DNA of 64,000 nucleotides, taken from assembly GCA_017303935.1 (NCBI GenBank), contig JAFLBD010000002.1, positions 1-64,000 on the forward strand. The letters are read 5' to 3'. The position numbers were made by a program, and so were the translations under genes. Origin of the DNA: Armatimonadota bacterium. Its GTDB lineage: Bacteria > Armatimonadota > Fimbriimonadia > Fimbriimonadales > Fimbriimonadaceae. The notes beneath the pieces were generated by a model, which saw only the letters and a list, made by a program, of their open reading frames with translations, was not told the origin of the DNA and made no database searches. Shown in pieces: positions 51,831 through 60,098 of the stretch (position 1 is its first letter; each line of letters starts with the position of its first letter).

Positions 51831-53453
51831 TTAGAACTCAAAGTCCGTCGTAAACGAAAGCTGTGAGTTCTCACTGAACCTTCGATACGTGATTTGGGAC
51901 CGATCTCCAGTTTTGAAGTTGTTGACGGCGTCGATAAGATCTTGGCTGGACTTAACCGCTCGATCACCGAGGCGTGTAATCACATCACCCGATTTCAAGC
52001 CAAGCTTAGCCGCTGGCGATCCTGGTTGGACGTCCATCACGATCACTCCCGAGACTCCTTCTGGAATCGAATATGCCTTGCGATTTCCGTCATTGATCTC
52101 GTTGAAGCTCACGCCTAGTCGGGCCTTTTCGCCCTTGACGGACGGAGTTTCATCAGCTCGTTGGTCCTGTTGACGATTGTTATCGCTTGGCGCCTCGTCG
52201 TTAAAGAACTCTCGCCATTGGTCAGGCACTTGGAACCGGAATCCGTTTCGATCTTCTTGACCGTCTGGAATCTGATTTCGTCGCGATTGATCCGGAGCAG
52301 GAATACCCATTGTCTTGCTATCCGGCTTGATGTCCACCGTTTTGGCGGCACCGTTGCGGACATAGGTGAGTTCCGTCGTTTCGCCCGGCTTGTAGGTCAA
52401 TAGAGCATTCAGCAGGTCTTGGTCATTATCCACTGCTTCGCTGCCCAGCCTAGTGATGATATCGCCTTTCTTGAGGCCTGCCTTGGCCGCTGAGCCGCCC
52501 GGGAGTACTTCCATGACTCGAACACCACCTGTCAACTTGAGCTCTTCCAGCTCATAAGGCTTCAAGCTCTCCATCTGGACATTGAGATAGCTTCGGGTGA
52601 TCTTCTTCTCACCGATCAAAATGTTGGAGATCAGTCGTGCCTGATTGCTCGGAATCGCAAAGCCGATTCCCGCATTCGAGCCGCCGCCCATCACGCTCAT
52701 CCCTGAATAAATCGAAGTGTTAATACCGACCAATTCCCCACGGATGTTCAACAACGGCCCGCCCGAGTTGCCCGGATTGATCGGAGCATCGGTTTGAATC
52801 ATGTTGTTGTAGGTGCGAATCTCGGTCGCGTCGCCGGCTTGATTCATTCGCCCGACGGCACTAATGTGACCGATTGTCACCGTGTTTTCGAGTCCAAATG
52901 GCGCGCCGACAGCGATGGCGTATTGACCAGGTCGCACATGATCGCTATCTGCGAACCGTGCAGCCTGCAAGTTGTTGGCGTCGATCTTGACGACCGCGAG
53001 GTCATTGCGATCATCGTTCGACTCGATGACGGTGCCCTTATATTCCTTGCCGTTCCACAAGATAATCGTGACCGTCTTTTGACCGCGCACGACGTGGTCG
53101 TTAGTCAGAATCCAACCGTCGTTGCGAATGATCACACCCGATCCCTGGGACATTGGAACGGTGCCATTCGCAGATTCGGTTTCTGTTCGAACGTGAACCA
53201 CCGATGGAGCAATTTCATCCACGAGGTTGGCGAACGTTTCGTCAGCTGCTTCTAAAGAAAATCCTGTGCCAGTTCCCGTCGAGTTCGATTCAAAACTAGC
53301 CGGCTTTGTAATCATCGGTTTGGGCTTTGAAGCAAACATTGGGGCAGCATTCGCCCGGCCCGATTGGAACGCGACGGCGCTCACCACAAGCAAGCCGCAA
53401 ATCCAAGTTGCGGGATGGCGTACGATTGTGTTGACTTTGTTCATTTCGATCAT
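51831..53453 (-). CDS. HtrA/DegP-like serine protease with two PDZ domains
   Basis: 540 residues; exported (one N-terminal hydrophobic segment, about 14-34). The trypsin-like protease domain has all three catalytic residues: H120 in TNDHVV, D151 in NDLAVV and S230 in NPGNSGGP. Two PDZ domains follow (about 285-375, SAAKAGLKKGDIITRLG; about 430-530, SPAAKLGLKSGDVITRLG), separated by a polar linker rich in Asp, Gln and Asn. It degrades misfolded envelope proteins. It closes the sigma-E-type operon and has a matching ECF-like promoter 36-65 bases upstream. Alternative start: the ATG at 53444. Confidence 0.96.
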   Translation of the reverse strand: MIEMNKVNTIVRHPATWICGLLVVSAVAFQSGRANAAPMFASKPKPMITKPASFESNSTGTGTGFSLEAADETFANLVDEIAPSVVHVRTETESANGTVPMSQGSGVIIRNDGWILTNDHVVRGQKTVTIILWNGKEYKGTVIESNDDRNDLAVVKIDANNLQAARFADSDHVRPGQYAIAVGAPFGLENTVTIGHISAVGRMNQAGDATEIRTYNNMIQTDAPINPGNSGGPLLNIRGELVGINTSIYSGMSVMGGGSNAGIGFAIPSNQARLISNILIGEKKITRSYLNVQMESLKPYELEELKLTGGVRVMEVLPGGSAAKAGLKKGDIITRLGSEAVDNDQDLLNALLTYKPGETTELTYVRNGAAKTVDIKPDSKTMGIPAPDQSRRNQIPDGQEDRNGFRFQVPDQWREFFNDEAPSDNNRQQDQRADETPSVKGEKARLGVSFNEINDGNRKAYSIPEGVSGVIVMDVQPGSPAAKLGLKSGDVITRLGDRAVKSSQDLIDAVNNFKTGDRSQITYRRFSENSQLSFTTDFEF

Positions 53454-53488
53454 CTTCTCTCAGTCGAATTTTCTCTTGGTATGCGAAA

Positions 53489-53517
53489 TAACTAATTCAA
53501 ATGGTTGGATGGTTCCC
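53489..53517 (-). promoter_or_regulatory. ECF-sigma-type promoter of htrA
   Basis: On the minus strand GGGAACC, 18 bases, GTTA. The same GGGAACC-N18-GT(T/A)A spacing occurs before the sigma gene at 55535-55563. Confidence 0.6.
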
Positions 53518-53538
53518 TGAGGGTCGTTAGTCCCGATT

Positions 53539-54480
53539 CTATCGACGGATAGCTTCAAAAATACGGGTCCCGATCACTTCTGGAGGCTCGGAAACGACTG
53601 CGTAACCGACTCCTTGCCGCTCGCCGGTTTGGACCTCCATGGCTCCAAAGCTAGGCGCACGGCTGCTCGCGCTCCATTGGTACAGCGTGGCTACTGCCAA
53701 ACCGTCCGAAAGCCGGACTGAAAGCACTTTTTGCCTTCCAATCGTAACGACCTCCACTGCCTCAACGATAAATCCATAAGGCATTTTTGCTGGCTGAAAT
53801 GGTTCGAAACCGAGCGACTTCTCCGCATCGGAAACGGTTTCAAACTTTGGTGATCCGGAATTGACGACTCGCTTGTAGCCTTCTGGTAGTTCGAGTTGGA
53901 AAAGCTCCCGAGGTAGCGACCTTGGAAACTCGACACTCAGCGTATCGAGCAGCACTTCGAATTGAGACCCATTCTGATATTCGGTCCGGAGTGGTAGTGT
54001 CGTTTTCTCGTCTAGATACAGCCTTCGTGTCGGAATCCCGCGTGACTTCGCGCGGCAAACAAGGGTGATCGTGTCTCTTCCGGCTATCTTGATGGACTTA
54101 TCTTCACTTACCCGGTAATTCTTGTTGATGAGTTCAACGCGCACCTTAACCGTCATCGCACGTGTTTGTGGCGAGGGCATCGAGAGCAGAACTTTTTGAT
54201 CGGGAACTTGTACTTGCCAGGTTCGGCCATCATCGACCGACGTTAACCCTTGCAATCGAAGGGGTTGCATGACTGTCCGGCGGACCTTGCCGTGCCCGTC
54301 CATCTCTACTTTGGTGACGACCTTCGTAGGCTCACCAAATGCGGACTGAACAACGAGCAAACTCGCGGGCGTTGTCTTTCGCGATTCGTACGACCTCGTC
54401 AGGATCTCCAAAGGAGTCTGAGCCAGCCCAAAGCAACAAAGCGTCGCAAGAGCGATCGTGGAGTAGATCCTACCGGCCAT
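53539..54480 (-). CDS. RseB/MucB-like outer regulatory protein of the sigma factor
   Basis: 313 residues with a signal peptide (ending LGLAQT). In MucB/RseB the N-terminal domain binds the periplasmic part of the anti-sigma factor. The order here, EVLLDTLSVEFPRSLPREL then YGFIVEAVEVVTIGRQK, and position between the anti-sigma and HtrA genes, support the role; sequence similarity is only moderate. It overlaps the anti-sigma gene by 11 bases. Confidence 0.6.
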   Translation of the reverse strand: MAGRIYSTIALATLCCFGLAQTPLEILTRSYESRKTTPASLLVVQSAFGEPTKVVTKVEMDGHGKVRRTVMQPLRLQGLTSVDDGRTWQVQVPDQKVLLSMPSPQTRAMTVKVRVELINKNYRVSEDKSIKIAGRDTITLVCRAKSRGIPTRRLYLDEKTTLPLRTEYQNGSQFEVLLDTLSVEFPRSLPRELFQLELPEGYKRVVNSGSPKFETVSDAEKSLGFEPFQPAKMPYGFIVEAVEVVTIGRQKVLSVRLSDGLAVATLYQWSASSRAPSFGAMEVQTGERQGVGYAVVSEPPEVIGTRIFEAIRR

Positions 54481-54928
54481 TATCTGTGTTTGAGACGCTA
54501 AACACAGGAGCGGTGCCGCCGAACGAGTCGGATGCGGCGATCCTTGCTTGGTCGTCGGCGACGCTCATTGTCGGCGCCTGAACATAAACTTCCTTTGTTT
54601 GCGGCTGGTCTGGCTGACCGAAAAAGTAGAGTGCGCCGTAGACAATCGTTGCCGCCACCATTGCGGTAGAAAAACCTAGCAGCCAAGGACGATCCGCTCG
54701 CTTGGGCTTTGACGACATCACCGCGCTTACCAACCGATCTTCGAGGCCTTCTGGAATTTCGACATTCATCGGAGAACCCACGATCGCCTTGAGGTCTCGA
54801 AGCTCATCAAGCACGACTTGGCATTTCGAGCATCGATCGAGATGGCGACGGATTTCAAGCATTTCGGCGCCCGAAAGCTCACGATCAATGAATTCCGAAA
54901 GCCGGGGTTCGACTTGATTGCAGTTCAA
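54470..54928 (-). CDS. Zinc-finger anti-sigma factor
   Basis: 152 residues. The cytoplasmic zinc-associated anti-sigma motif is complete: Cys3, His29, Cys33 and Cys36 (HLDRCSKC). A single membrane helix (about 84-105) leads to a short exported tail of about 45 residues. The TTG start overlaps the sigma-factor stop, with GAGGTG five bases upstream, so it is translated with the sigma factor it binds. Lacks the long regulated-cleavage domain of E. coli RseA. Confidence 0.88.
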   Translation of the reverse strand: MNCNQVEPRLSEFIDRELSGAEMLEIRRHLDRCSKCQVVLDELRDLKAIVGSPMNVEIPEGLEDRLVSAVMSSKPKRADRPWLLGFSTAMVAATIVYGALYFFGQPDQPQTKEVYVQAPTMSVADDQARIAASDSFGGTAPVFSVSNTDNGR

Positions 54929-55515
54929 ACGGTCACCTCTTCTCGGTACTTGTCTGGATTTGCAGCGACCAAGTACTTCCTGAGTTGGTTTCGTCCACGG
55001 TGGATTCGAGATCGAACGGTACCGATCGATGTATTCATCAATTCCGCAATCTCTTCGTAAGCCATACCTTCAACATCGGCCAAGACAACCGCGGTTCGGA
55101 ATTCAGCGCTCATCGCGAGCAGTCCGAGTTGCAGATGCTCATCTAGCAAGTTCTCATTGATCTCACGATCTGGGCTGAGACGCTCGTCGGCGACTTCCCA
55201 CGAAGTCTCGCCGTCCGCACCGGTGCTGTCCAAACTGAACGATTTGATTTTGATTTTTCGCCTGGAGTCGATATGTACGTTGGTGACAATGCGATACATC
55301 CAACTCGTGAACGGTAGTGATCGGTCGTAGCGATAGAAAAATCGAAACGCTCGAACGTAGGCTTCTTGCATCAAGTCTTCTGCATCTGATGCTTGCCCCG
55401 TCAGTCGGAGCGCGAGAGCAAAGACTTGCTTATACGATTGACGCATGCATGCTTCAAATTCCTGTTTGGAATTCTCGTTTGCATTCGATGAGGCTCGTGT
55501 CCAGACGTTTAGCAT
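54925..55515 (-). CDS. ECF RNA polymerase sigma factor (sigma-E group)
   Basis: 196 residues. Region 2 (SDAEDLMQEAYVRAFRFFYRYD; SWMYRIVTNVHIDSRRK) and region 4 (LADVEGMAYEEIAELMNTSIG; TVRSRIHRGRNQLRKYL) are complete and no region 3 is present. It heads the module with the anti-sigma, RseB-like and HtrA genes, so it most likely controls envelope stress. The ATG at 55515 is chosen; a TTG at 55524 adds three residues. A candidate autoregulated promoter overlaps the end of holB. Confidence 0.94.
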   Translation of the reverse strand: MLNVWTRASSNANENSKQEFEACMRQSYKQVFALALRLTGQASDAEDLMQEAYVRAFRFFYRYDRSLPFTSWMYRIVTNVHIDSRRKIKIKSFSLDSTGADGETSWEVADERLSPDREINENLLDEHLQLGLLAMSAEFRTAVVLADVEGMAYEEIAELMNTSIGTVRSRIHRGRNQLRKYLVAANPDKYREEVTV

Positions 55516-55534
55516 GATTTGCAATCAAAGTTGA

Positions 55535-55563
55535 TTACCTATTTTATCGTTAGTCTGGTTCCC
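55535..55563 (-). promoter_or_regulatory. ECF-sigma-type promoter of the sigma gene
   Basis: GGGAACC (minus strand, 55557-55563), 18 bases, GTAA (55535-55538). Overlaps the last codons of holB and would give a leader of about 13-15 bases. Confidence 0.55.
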
Positions 55564-56516
55564 GGTCGGTGGATTTGACCAAGAAGTCCCGAAAAAAGTG
55601 CATCAAATTCGAGCCCAGCGTTGACGTTGCCTGCAATTCTGCGGTGACACTTGGCGATTCGACTCAGTGTTTCCGGAGAATCTGCGAGCGTAACCCGCGC
55701 CCAGGTTCCGATATGCTGGATGAATTCGAGTTGTCCTTGCCGAGCGGGAAAATTGCGGACCTTTCCAATTTCTTCGCCAAACTCCCGCGCTTCTTCGGAG
55801 AGCTTGAACGCTTCGATTGCCTTCCGTTTAGGCAAGGAGTTCGCAAAATCCCAGATGCGTCGATATAGGTCTTGATGCTCCAGCATGAAGCTCAACTCGC
55901 CTGGAACTCCGGCAGAAAGTACCGCCGCAAACTCCTGCGACGAATCCGAACTGTTTTCGCCTAGTTCGTACCCGCACATTACAACCAGGCAGCGCGACAA
56001 GATCGTGGGCAAAATTCTGCTCGGAGAGTCCGTAGTGAGCACAAACTTGGCGTGCAGAGGAGGCTCTTCGATTGTTTTGAGAACTGCGTTCGCACTCGCA
56101 GAGTTGAGTTTCTCTGCCTGATCAAAGTGGATCACCTTTACCCTTGCCGCGAGAGGTCTCGTTCGAATGAAAGTGAGTACCGGAATACCTGTGGGAGGGT
56201 TCGAACTGTCCGCGGTCTCCAGGATGTCGGCGATTCTAATGGATTGCCCTTTTCCGCTCGGACCGATGGTTTGGAAGTCCGGATTTGTGCCAGATGCGAG
56301 CGTGCGGCAAGAATAGCATTCTCCGCAAGGACGAGTAGAGTCCGTTGCTGTACACATCCATCCGGATACCAGCAGTTGCTTGAGTTCAGCGACCCCGCTC
56401 CCGCTCGCACCGCATAGAAGTACTGAGTGGAATGCATGATCTGCCGAGATTAGACGTTTAACAGTCTTCAGCGCCGTTGGACTGGCTACTGATTCCGCGA
56501 GGTCAGAACCGCTCAA
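55539..56516 (-). CDS. holB: DNA polymerase III delta-prime subunit
   Basis: About 325 residues; clamp-loader subunit. Zinc module with CGECYSC and P-loop-like GASGSGVAEL, in which the Walker lysine is replaced as is usual for delta-prime; ARVKVIHFDQAEKLNSASAN and LLKTIEEPPLHAKFVL-type sequence (AVLKTIEEPPLHAKF) are typical. I start at TTG 56516, which overlaps the upstream gene by 14 bases; longer frames start inside that gene. A cyclic-di-AMP receptor directly upstream is the same arrangement as in Firmicutes. Confidence 0.88.
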   Translation of the reverse strand: MSGSDLAESVASPTALKTVKRLISADHAFHSVLLCGASGSGVAELKQLLVSGWMCTATDSTRPCGECYSCRTLASGTNPDFQTIGPSGKGQSIRIADILETADSSNPPTGIPVLTFIRTRPLAARVKVIHFDQAEKLNSASANAVLKTIEEPPLHAKFVLTTDSPSRILPTILSRCLVVMCGYELGENSSDSSQEFAAVLSAGVPGELSFMLEHQDLYRRIWDFANSLPKRKAIEAFKLSEEAREFGEEIGKVRNFPARQGQLEFIQHIGTWARVTLADSPETLSRIAKCHRRIAGNVNAGLEFDALFSGLLGQIHRPGTRLTIK

Positions 56517-56832
56517 ACTGATCGACAGGCATGACAAACATGACTGCGCCTCCAACTGGGACCTTGATCGGGGAAGGCACAAAGGCTCCTTGCGTGCCAG
56601 CTTCCATTGAGCCGAAATTGATGACTTGTTCCCTGGCTTGACAATGGTCTTTGAGAACTTGGCGTAGCACGTCGACCTCGGACTCTTCAGTTCCGATTAA
56701 AAAAGTCGTGTTGCCTTCTCGGAGGAAGCCGCCAGTAGAGCCGATGATCGTGAACTTAAACCCCGCACGAACAAGCTCGTCGGTTACCCGATTCTTGTCT
56801 CGGTTATGAATAATGACGACGCAAAGTTTCAC
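56503..56832 (-). CDS. Cyclic-di-AMP receptor, PII-like (DarA/PstA family)
   Basis: 109 residues, family of PII-like proteins that bind c-di-AMP (DUF970). KLCVVIIHNRDKNRVTDELVRAG, FKFTIIGSTGGFLREGNTTF and VGGAVMFVMPVDQFERF match. GTG start with GGAG eight bases upstream. It lies upstream of holB, as in Bacillus and related bacteria. No diadenylate cyclase is in the window. Confidence 0.92.
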   Translation of the reverse strand: MKLCVVIIHNRDKNRVTDELVRAGFKFTIIGSTGGFLREGNTTFLIGTEESEVDVLRQVLKDHCQAREQVINFGSMEAGTQGAFVPSPIKVPVGGAVMFVMPVDQFERF

Positions 56833-56912
56833 AAACTGGCTCCATTGAAGCGATCAGGGAGCCAAGACGTGGATTCGCCTTGACTCCCTGCATCTTAACC
56901 TGATTTTACGCC

Positions 56913-57092
56913 TTAGCGATCTGGCTGGGTTCCAGCAGTTCCGCCTTCAGCAGGAGTCTGTTGGGTTCCCGCATTTCCAGCAGTTGCTGAAGTATCGTCG
57001 AACTTCGCCGCGTCGCTGGCGGACACTTCACCCTGACTGCAACCGGCAAGAACAAGACCTGCGACCACAGTCAAAAGAAGTGCTCGGATCAC
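56913..57092 (-). CDS. Small lipoprotein, 59 residues
   Basis: GTG start overlapping the pseudopilin stop (GTGA). Signal IRALLLTVVAGLVLAGC with lipobox LAGC (Cys18) and a low-complexity Ala/Gly/Thr/Gln tail. It resembles the tiny lipoprotein at 4941-5084. It is downstream of and coupled to the pseudopilin gene. Function unknown. Confidence 0.7.
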   Translation of the reverse strand: MIRALLLTVVAGLVLAGCSQGEVSASDAAKFDDTSATAGNAGTQQTPAEGGTAGTQPDR

Positions 57093-58030
57093 TGACCAAG
57101 CCCCCAGAACGGATAGTTGATGGTGGTGTTAGGCACCGATCCGACAGGCAACAAGTAAGCGTTAGTGGCTACGCGGCAGTTAGAAGCAAATGCGCTTCCT
57201 GCAGGGAAAGCCTGAGTCAAGTACTCGTTGTTTCGAGGAGTGAGGCCCAAGAACCGCTCGACAGTGATGAACTTTGCGCTACCGTCAGCCATTCCGCAGA
57301 CCACACCACCGGCTGGAGCCGCGACCTTTTCGATCGTAAGCGGGGTGGAGTTAGTGCAGTTGTTTCCGCCAGTAGTCTTGTAGAAAATCTTCTCCCAATA
57401 CTCGCGGATAGCCATGGTGTAGCCAGTCTGCGCGACAGGTGAAGTGGACGACGTGACCTGAGGAACAACCTGAGGTACGGCATAAGTGTTTGGCATTTCC
57501 ATCAGCAACATGGCGGCCGATGGGTTTGGCAATCCACCTTGGTTACCACCCGTCCATGGAGTAGTCACAAATCCGGTTCCCGATTCAACTGCAGCACCGG
57601 TCAATCCGAGATTCATCACGAAGCTGTTCAAGAATTGGCCATTTCGATTCCAATCTGTCTGATCGTTCTGTCGCAATGGGTGCTTGAAGAGATCGATATT
57701 CTTGACATAAGGATAAATGTACTTTTGCCAAGATTGCCAAGTCATGCTGTGACCAAAGCCAGTTGCGTTCGAGCACTTAACCACGGCACCAACGTTGAGC
57801 GCAGGGTTCAGCGAGGAACCAGCTTCGCAACCGGCGCGCATTGGATAGCGGTCTTCGTTGTCGCCGAGGTACATCATGAAGCCAAGGCTGATCTGCTTTT
57901 GATTGCTGATCGCCGCAGTCTTCTTGGCAGCAACGCGAGCTTGCGCAAAGACGGGGAAAAGAATTGCGGCGAGAATCGCAATAATCGCGATTACCACCAA
58001 TAGTTCTATAAGCGTGAATGCTTTTTTCAT
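57089..58030 (-). CDS. DUF1559-like pseudopilin (type II secretion/type IV pilus family)
   Basis: 313 residues. N-terminal prepilin peptidase signature [21 protein letters not shown] with the conserved Glu5 of the mature form, then a long globular domain with the DUF1559-like ISNQKQISLGFMMYLGDNEDR and a C-terminal MADGSAKFITVE (H/x-DG type). The cleaved protein would be assembled in a pseudopilus or stay in the membrane. The ATG at 58030 is chosen. A divergent NamZ gene is not present; the gene is upstream of the c-di-AMP receptor on the same strand. Confidence 0.9.
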   Translation of the reverse strand: MKKAFTLIELLVVIAIIAILAAILFPVFAQARVAAKKTAAISNQKQISLGFMMYLGDNEDRYPMRAGCEAGSSLNPALNVGAVVKCSNATGFGHSMTWQSWQKYIYPYVKNIDLFKHPLRQNDQTDWNRNGQFLNSFVMNLGLTGAAVESGTGFVTTPWTGGNQGGLPNPSAAMLLMEMPNTYAVPQVVPQVTSSTSPVAQTGYTMAIREYWEKIFYKTTGGNNCTNSTPLTIEKVAAPAGGVVCGMADGSAKFITVERFLGLTPRNNEYLTQAFPAGSAFASNCRVATNAYLLPVGSVPNTTINYPFWGLGQ

Positions 58031-58155
58031 TGTTTTCGATCCTGATCCAGCCAACAGGGAAGGAAATTTAGTTTCCTACACATTGTGGACCAATAAGGGC
58101 CAAAAAGTGTTAAATTTCAATGGTGATTTGCCGGAAAACTGGTGAATAGCCTTGT

Positions 58156-59334
58156 TTATCGACTGTAGATCATCGCTGCCCGCCGAGTTGGCTCGAACAC
58201 GCTGCACTGTGCCTTCATCCGCTCTTGAAGTCGTTCCAAGCTCACTCCTGATTCGAGGTCGGCGCGCAGCCACTCACATCCCGCCAGGATATCAAACGGC
58301 AACTTCACATACTCATATTCGTAAGGTGGATCCTGCCATTGGAATTGATCACGCCAATTTTCGAGCACCAATCGCAGCAGGGCGAGTGTAGTCAAAACTG
58401 GAAGATAGCTCTTTGGATCGATCACGTGTACTTGGACTCCGTTGCACGGTATTCCAGCGAACTTTTGGAACGTCGGCTGGAAGGAGACTCGCCGAAATTT
58501 GACACCAGGCAGCCCGCTTGAATTCAGCTCCCGCGCTAAGAATTCGCCATCGATGTACGGCGCACCGACGATCTCGAATGGACGCGTCGTGCCTCTTCCC
58601 TCAGACATCTTGGTGCCTTCCAAAAGGCACATCCCGGGATAAACAATCGCAGTCTGCGGCGTAGGCATGTTTGGCGAGGGCATCACCCACGGCAGCCCAG
58701 TTCCGCCCCAGAACTCAGATGGGTTGTAATTAACCATTTGATGAATGGTCAATTTGCAATCAGGATAGAACTTGTTTTTGAGATAGTTTCCGATTTCGCC
58801 GATTGTCAGCCCGTGGCGAAGTGGCATCGGACGCAAGCCAACAAAGCTCTCCCAACCTTCTTCAAGCACAGTGCCCTCGACATCGACGCAGTTCACTGGG
58901 TTTGGCCGGTCCAGCACCATGATCTCGATCCCGGCTTCTTCTGCGGCCTCCATGCAGTACATCAAGGTCCACATGAAGGTGTAATAGCGCGCTCCGACAT
59001 CTTGCACGTCAAACAAGATCAAGTCGGTACCTTCAAGCAGGCTCTGTGCAGGTTTTCGATGCGCGCCATACAGCGAGTTGAAGATCAAACCAGTGTCGGG
59101 ATCGACGTAGTCCTCCCACTCGATCATGTTGTCTTGGGTATGCCCCCAAACGCCGTGTTGTGGTCCGAAAATGCGCGTGATGTTGAACTTTCCGGCAGAC
59201 GCACTCACCATTAGGTTAATGATGTGTTCGTAGTTCGAGTCAATGGTTGCCTGATTGCAAACGATCGCGACGTTGCGACCATGCAGTTCTTTGAACTGGC
59301 TTTGCACCAATCGATCTAGTCCAGAGTTCACCAT
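58156..59334 (-). CDS. NamZ-like exo-beta-N-acetylmuramidase (DUF1343)
   Basis: About 392 residues. In Bacillus, NamZ releases terminal MurNAc from peptidoglycan fragments. Recognised from FGPQHGVWGHTQDNMIEWEDYVD, SLYGAHRKPAQSLLEGTDLI, FDVQDVGARYYTFMWTLMYCMEAAEE and VLDRPNP, all typical of the family. No clear signal peptide. The longer frame to 59436 is not credible; ATG 59334 fits the gap to the PIG-L gene. Together with the PIG-L-type gene it could belong to amino-sugar recycling. Confidence 0.87.
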   Translation of the reverse strand: MVNSGLDRLVQSQFKELHGRNVAIVCNQATIDSNYEHIINLMVSASAGKFNITRIFGPQHGVWGHTQDNMIEWEDYVDPDTGLIFNSLYGAHRKPAQSLLEGTDLILFDVQDVGARYYTFMWTLMYCMEAAEEAGIEIMVLDRPNPVNCVDVEGTVLEEGWESFVGLRPMPLRHGLTIGEIGNYLKNKFYPDCKLTIHQMVNYNPSEFWGGTGLPWVMPSPNMPTPQTAIVYPGMCLLEGTKMSEGRGTTRPFEIVGAPYIDGEFLARELNSSGLPGVKFRRVSFQPTFQKFAGIPCNGVQVHVIDPKSYLPVLTTLALLRLVLENWRDQFQWQDPPYEYEYVKLPFDILAGCEWLRADLESGVSLERLQERMKAQCSVFEPTRRAAMIYSR

Positions 59335-59356
59335 GAATTTGATTTGCCTACTAATA

Positions 59357-60058
59357 CTATTTTGGTTGGATCGCATCCAGCCAGATCTTCCATTTTGCGG
59401 AACGACGCAGCCGAACGCGCCTTTTATCATCGCCAACTGGCTCGGAATAGGAGTGATTCGCGACTCTCAATTTCTCGAAGCGGATCACATCGGAATCGAT
59501 CCAGCGATCATAGAAGTTCAAGATCTTACCAATTCTTTGGCTTTTGTAGAATTTTAGGACTGCTCGCCTGAGCTTGCGATCTTCCTCTGTAAGTAATCTA
59601 GCTTCGCCGCTTAATGGTTCCACAAATCGATTTACTGTTTGCAACTTTCGATCGTAAGAATGGTACATCGGGAATTCGAGAGTGGCGTAATCCCCCACCA
59701 GCGATGCCACGTAGTTCGTCGCATCATGGTCCAGGTGGCCCTGCTCGAATGCCGTGGTCACGATCCGGTCTGGCTCAAATTCTGAAACTACATCGGTGAT
59801 GGAGCTCAACATTTTTGGAATCGCCTTGACGAATCCGCCATCTTCAAAGTTGAGAAAACTGAATTGCTCAACCCCTAACAGCTTCATCGCGGCCTCGCTT
59901 TCGGCTCGGCGGACAGGGGTTGAGTGTAGCCATACACACCGCACCGCCACACCAGATTTAACCAAATGGTTAATCCACGCAGCCAGAGCGATTTCGTCAT
60001 CGGGATGCGGGAACAGAAACAGCCATCGCAAAGCTTGCGAATCATCAAACAACTTCAA
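59357..60058 (-). CDS. PIG-L family deacetylase
   Basis: About 233 residues. The zinc motifs FPHPDDE (near the N terminus) and HLDHDATNY are present, as in N-acetylglucosamine-type deacetylases (LmbE, BshB, PIG-L). The start is uncertain: TTG at 60058 keeps the gene clear of the divergent GT9, while ATG 60112 overlaps it by 14 bases. A TTAACC-N4-GGTTAA palindrome lies inside. It is 22 bases upstream of NamZ on the same strand and probably co-transcribed. Confidence 0.85.
   Translation of the reverse strand: MKLFDDSQALRWLFLFPHPDDEIALAAWINHLVKSGVAVRCVWLHSTPVRRAESEAAMKLLGVEQFSFLNFEDGGFVKAIPKMLSSITDVVSEFEPDRIVTTAFEQGHLDHDATNYVASLVGDYATLEFPMYHSYDRKLQTVNRFVEPLSGEARLLTEEDRKLRRAVLKFYKSQRIGKILNFYDRWIDSDVIRFEKLRVANHSYSEPVGDDKRRVRLRRSAKWKIWLDAIQPK
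59958..59973. repeat. Recurring palindrome TTAACC-N4-GGTTAA (exact copy)
   Basis: TTAACCAAATGGTTAA, perfect arms, inside the PIG-L-type gene encoding NHLVK. Confidence 0.8.
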
Positions 60059-60098
60059 GTCAGTTGGGTTGTACCCGGCATCGGCTAAACTACACCCA

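Noticed and set aside
59754-60098. N-terminal extension of GT9
   Set aside because: Antisense to the PIG-L-type gene; the GT9 signature starts at the ATG 60099 with a -10-like box before it.
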